Below are positions 63,135-64,000 of a stretch of 64,000 nt of DNA, piece by piece; position 1 is the stretch's first letter; every line of letters starts with the position of its first letter. The notes under the pieces are model-generated. The model was given only the letters and a program-made list of their open reading frames with translations, was not told the DNA's origin and searched no databases. The DNA is from Nitrosopumilaceae archaeon. GTDB lineage: Archaea; Thermoproteota; Nitrososphaeria; Nitrososphaerales; Nitrosopumilaceae. The position numbers were made by a program, and so were the translations under genes. The stretch covers positions 381,185 to 445,184 of the forward strand of contig DASQHX010000009.1 of the NCBI GenBank assembly GCA_035631875.1, written 5' to 3'.

Positions 63135-63722
63135 ATGACCTTCAAAGTTTTAGGTATTGGCTCTAGTCTGCGTGATGGTTCTTCTAGTACTGCCACATTA
63201 AGGATTGCATTGGATTTAATAAAAAAACATGGCGTAGAAGCGCGATTGCTTGACTTGAAACAAACCAATCTGCCATTGTATGATCCAAACGAAAACCAAT
63301 CAGGCTTGGAACTTCAGAAAGTAAAAGAGGATGTAAAATGGGCAGATGCATTTATTCTTGCCACCCCTGATTATCACGGTTCAATGTCAGGAACTATGAA
63401 AAACTTTCTTGATTATTTTTGGTCAGAATTTGCCGGAAAAATGTTTGGCTACATATGTGCATCACATGAGAAAGGCTTGACAGTAATGGATCAAATGAGA
63501 ACAGCCGTGAGACAGTGTTATGGATGGAGTCTACCGTATGGAATTTCAGTGAATGGGGAAGATGATCTTGAAAATGGAAAAATCGTACACCAGAGGATGA
63601 AATCACGATTAGAGATGCTCGCGCGTGATTTGGTTGTCTATGGTAATTTAATTCGACAACAATTTGTAAACGATATGAAAGGAAATTTTCCTGATACGTT
63701 TGCTGCTCGTTATAGAAAATAA
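63135..63722 (+). CDS. NADPH-dependent FMN reductase
   Basis: The 195-residue flavodoxin-fold enzyme has the opening VLGIGSSLRDGSSSTATLR, ATPDYHGSMSGTMKNFLDYF and an aromatic segment near YGWSLPYG. It reduces FMN or quinones with NAD(P)H. It resembles the ArsH/azoreductase group in outline, and an arsenic locus is 10 kb away, but specificity is not shown. Confidence 0.9.
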   Translation: MTFKVLGIGSSLRDGSSSTATLRIALDLIKKHGVEARLLDLKQTNLPLYDPNENQSGLELQKVKEDVKWADAFILATPDYHGSMSGTMKNFLDYFWSEFAGKMFGYICASHEKGLTVMDQMRTAVRQCYGWSLPYGISVNGEDDLENGKIVHQRMKSRLEMLARDLVVYGNLIRQQFVNDMKGNFPDTFAARYRK

Positions 63723-63836
63723 AGAATTTGAAAGTAATTGGATTATCCACTAGGAAAATAGCGAACAAAACCTAGATTTGAGTTAATATTTTTGCTTACT
63801 AAAAGTTAATCTGCTTTCAACATACTCACTTACCTG

Positions 63837-63845
63837 TTTATATAA
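63837..63845 (+). promoter_or_regulatory. TATA box of the pirin gene
   Basis: TTTATATAA centred near 63841 lies 30 bases before the pirin ATG (63871) and about 20 bases before the centre of the TATAGT-A-ACTATA palindrome. A nearly leaderless transcript is predicted. Confidence 0.6.
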
Positions 63846-63854
63846 TCACTCTAC

Positions 63855-63867
63855 TATAGTAACTATA
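63855..63867. promoter_or_regulatory. TATAGT-A-ACTATA palindrome in the pirin promoter
   Basis: A 13-bp perfect inverted repeat differing from the one at 62942 only in the central base (A instead of C). It overlaps the predicted transcription start of the pirin gene, ending 4 bases before the ATG. Confidence 0.7.
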
Positions 63868-63870
63868 CAA

Positions 63871-64000
63871 ATGATAGTTAATACAAAATCAAATCTAGAG
63901 AAAAATTCTGGGATAAAAATAATCAAGGCTAGTGAACACTACAAAAATGAGATGGATTGGCTTAGTACGTATCACCATTTCTCGTTTGCAGATTATCAAA
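63871..64000 (+). CDS. Pirin-family protein, N-terminal part
   Basis: Only the first 43 residues are visible before the window ends. The segment WLSTYHHFSFADYQ, after an N-terminal strand IKIIKASEHYK, matches the start of pirins (quercetinase-like cupins), which have an HHFSFADY-type opening and bind iron. The metal-binding residues further in are not visible. Confidence 0.75.
   Translation, partial: MIVNTKSNLEKNSGIKIIKASEHYKNEMDWLSTYHHFSFADYQ

Noticed and set aside
1..64000. Search for transposases, integrases, rRNA genes and prophage genes
   Set aside because: None seen by eye. The accessory-looking segment at 59,100-63,100 has no integrase or flanking tRNA to define a mobile element.

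Overview
The window is A+T-rich and densely packed. It carries archaeal information-processing genes: both subunits of family-D DNA polymerase, Orc1/Cdc6, a GINS subunit, PCNA, RNA polymerase subunit L, TFS, a thermosome, Cdc48/VAT, a class I CCA-adding enzyme and geranylgeranylglyceryl phosphate synthase. Two cobalamin methyltransferases and BluB, a parvulin-type isomerase, plastocyanin-like and PEF-anchored exported proteins, leaderless-looking TATA promoters and frequent TTG starts are also present. Together these point to an ammonia-oxidising archaeon of the Nitrososphaerota (Thaumarchaeota), most likely Nitrosopumilales. No amo gene lies in the window, so the genus is not resolved.

Layout. 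1-14,400: metabolic and housekeeping genes (a class V aminotransferase cut by the left edge, nadM, rtcA, bluB, cyclophilin, a PfkB kinase, dUTPase, a DegT aminotransferase, tyrS, cobJ) with small membrane, exported and zinc-binding proteins and two tRNAs. One of these, tRNA-Arg(CCT), carries an 18-nt insertion in its D arm. 14,400-33,100: two large exported proteins, aspartokinase, a PCNA-TFS-RpoL cluster, ferredoxin, parvulin, a radical-SAM enzyme, cdc48, hsp20, NDH-2 and cbiE. One exported protein has three cupredoxin-like repeats that lack the usual Cys and His copper ligands. 33,100-49,200: a replication neighbourhood (DP1, cdc6, a repeat-rich A+T-rich gap that looks like the origin, winged-helix proteins, DP2, GINS) with thermosome, glnA and glyA. 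A PAC2-family gene at its left edge has a one-base frameshift. 49,200-59,100: redox enzymes; a compact arsenic locus (arsR diverging from arsC and an aquaporin); tRNA-Pro; AlkA; and a run of zinc/cation transporter, atypical kinase, CCA-adding enzyme and 2',3'-cyclic phosphodiesterase. 59,100-64,000: a sparser accessory segment with a ribbon-helix-helix protein, a conspicuously G+C-rich exported phosphodiesterase that looks imported, a cysteine-rich protein, an NADPH-dependent FMN reductase and the start of a pirin gene.

The most interesting non-coding signals are: a 13-bp palindrome (TATAGT-N-ACTATA) at the same distance from the TATA box in the promoters of the cysteine-rich gene and the pirin gene; 10-bp-arm palindromes in the hsp20 and arsR/arsC promoters; the origin-like repeat field at 37,161-37,718; and a 12-bp-stem hairpin in a 340-bp gap near 6,045.

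All functional calls rest on recognised motifs and family resemblance read by eye. No database search was run.
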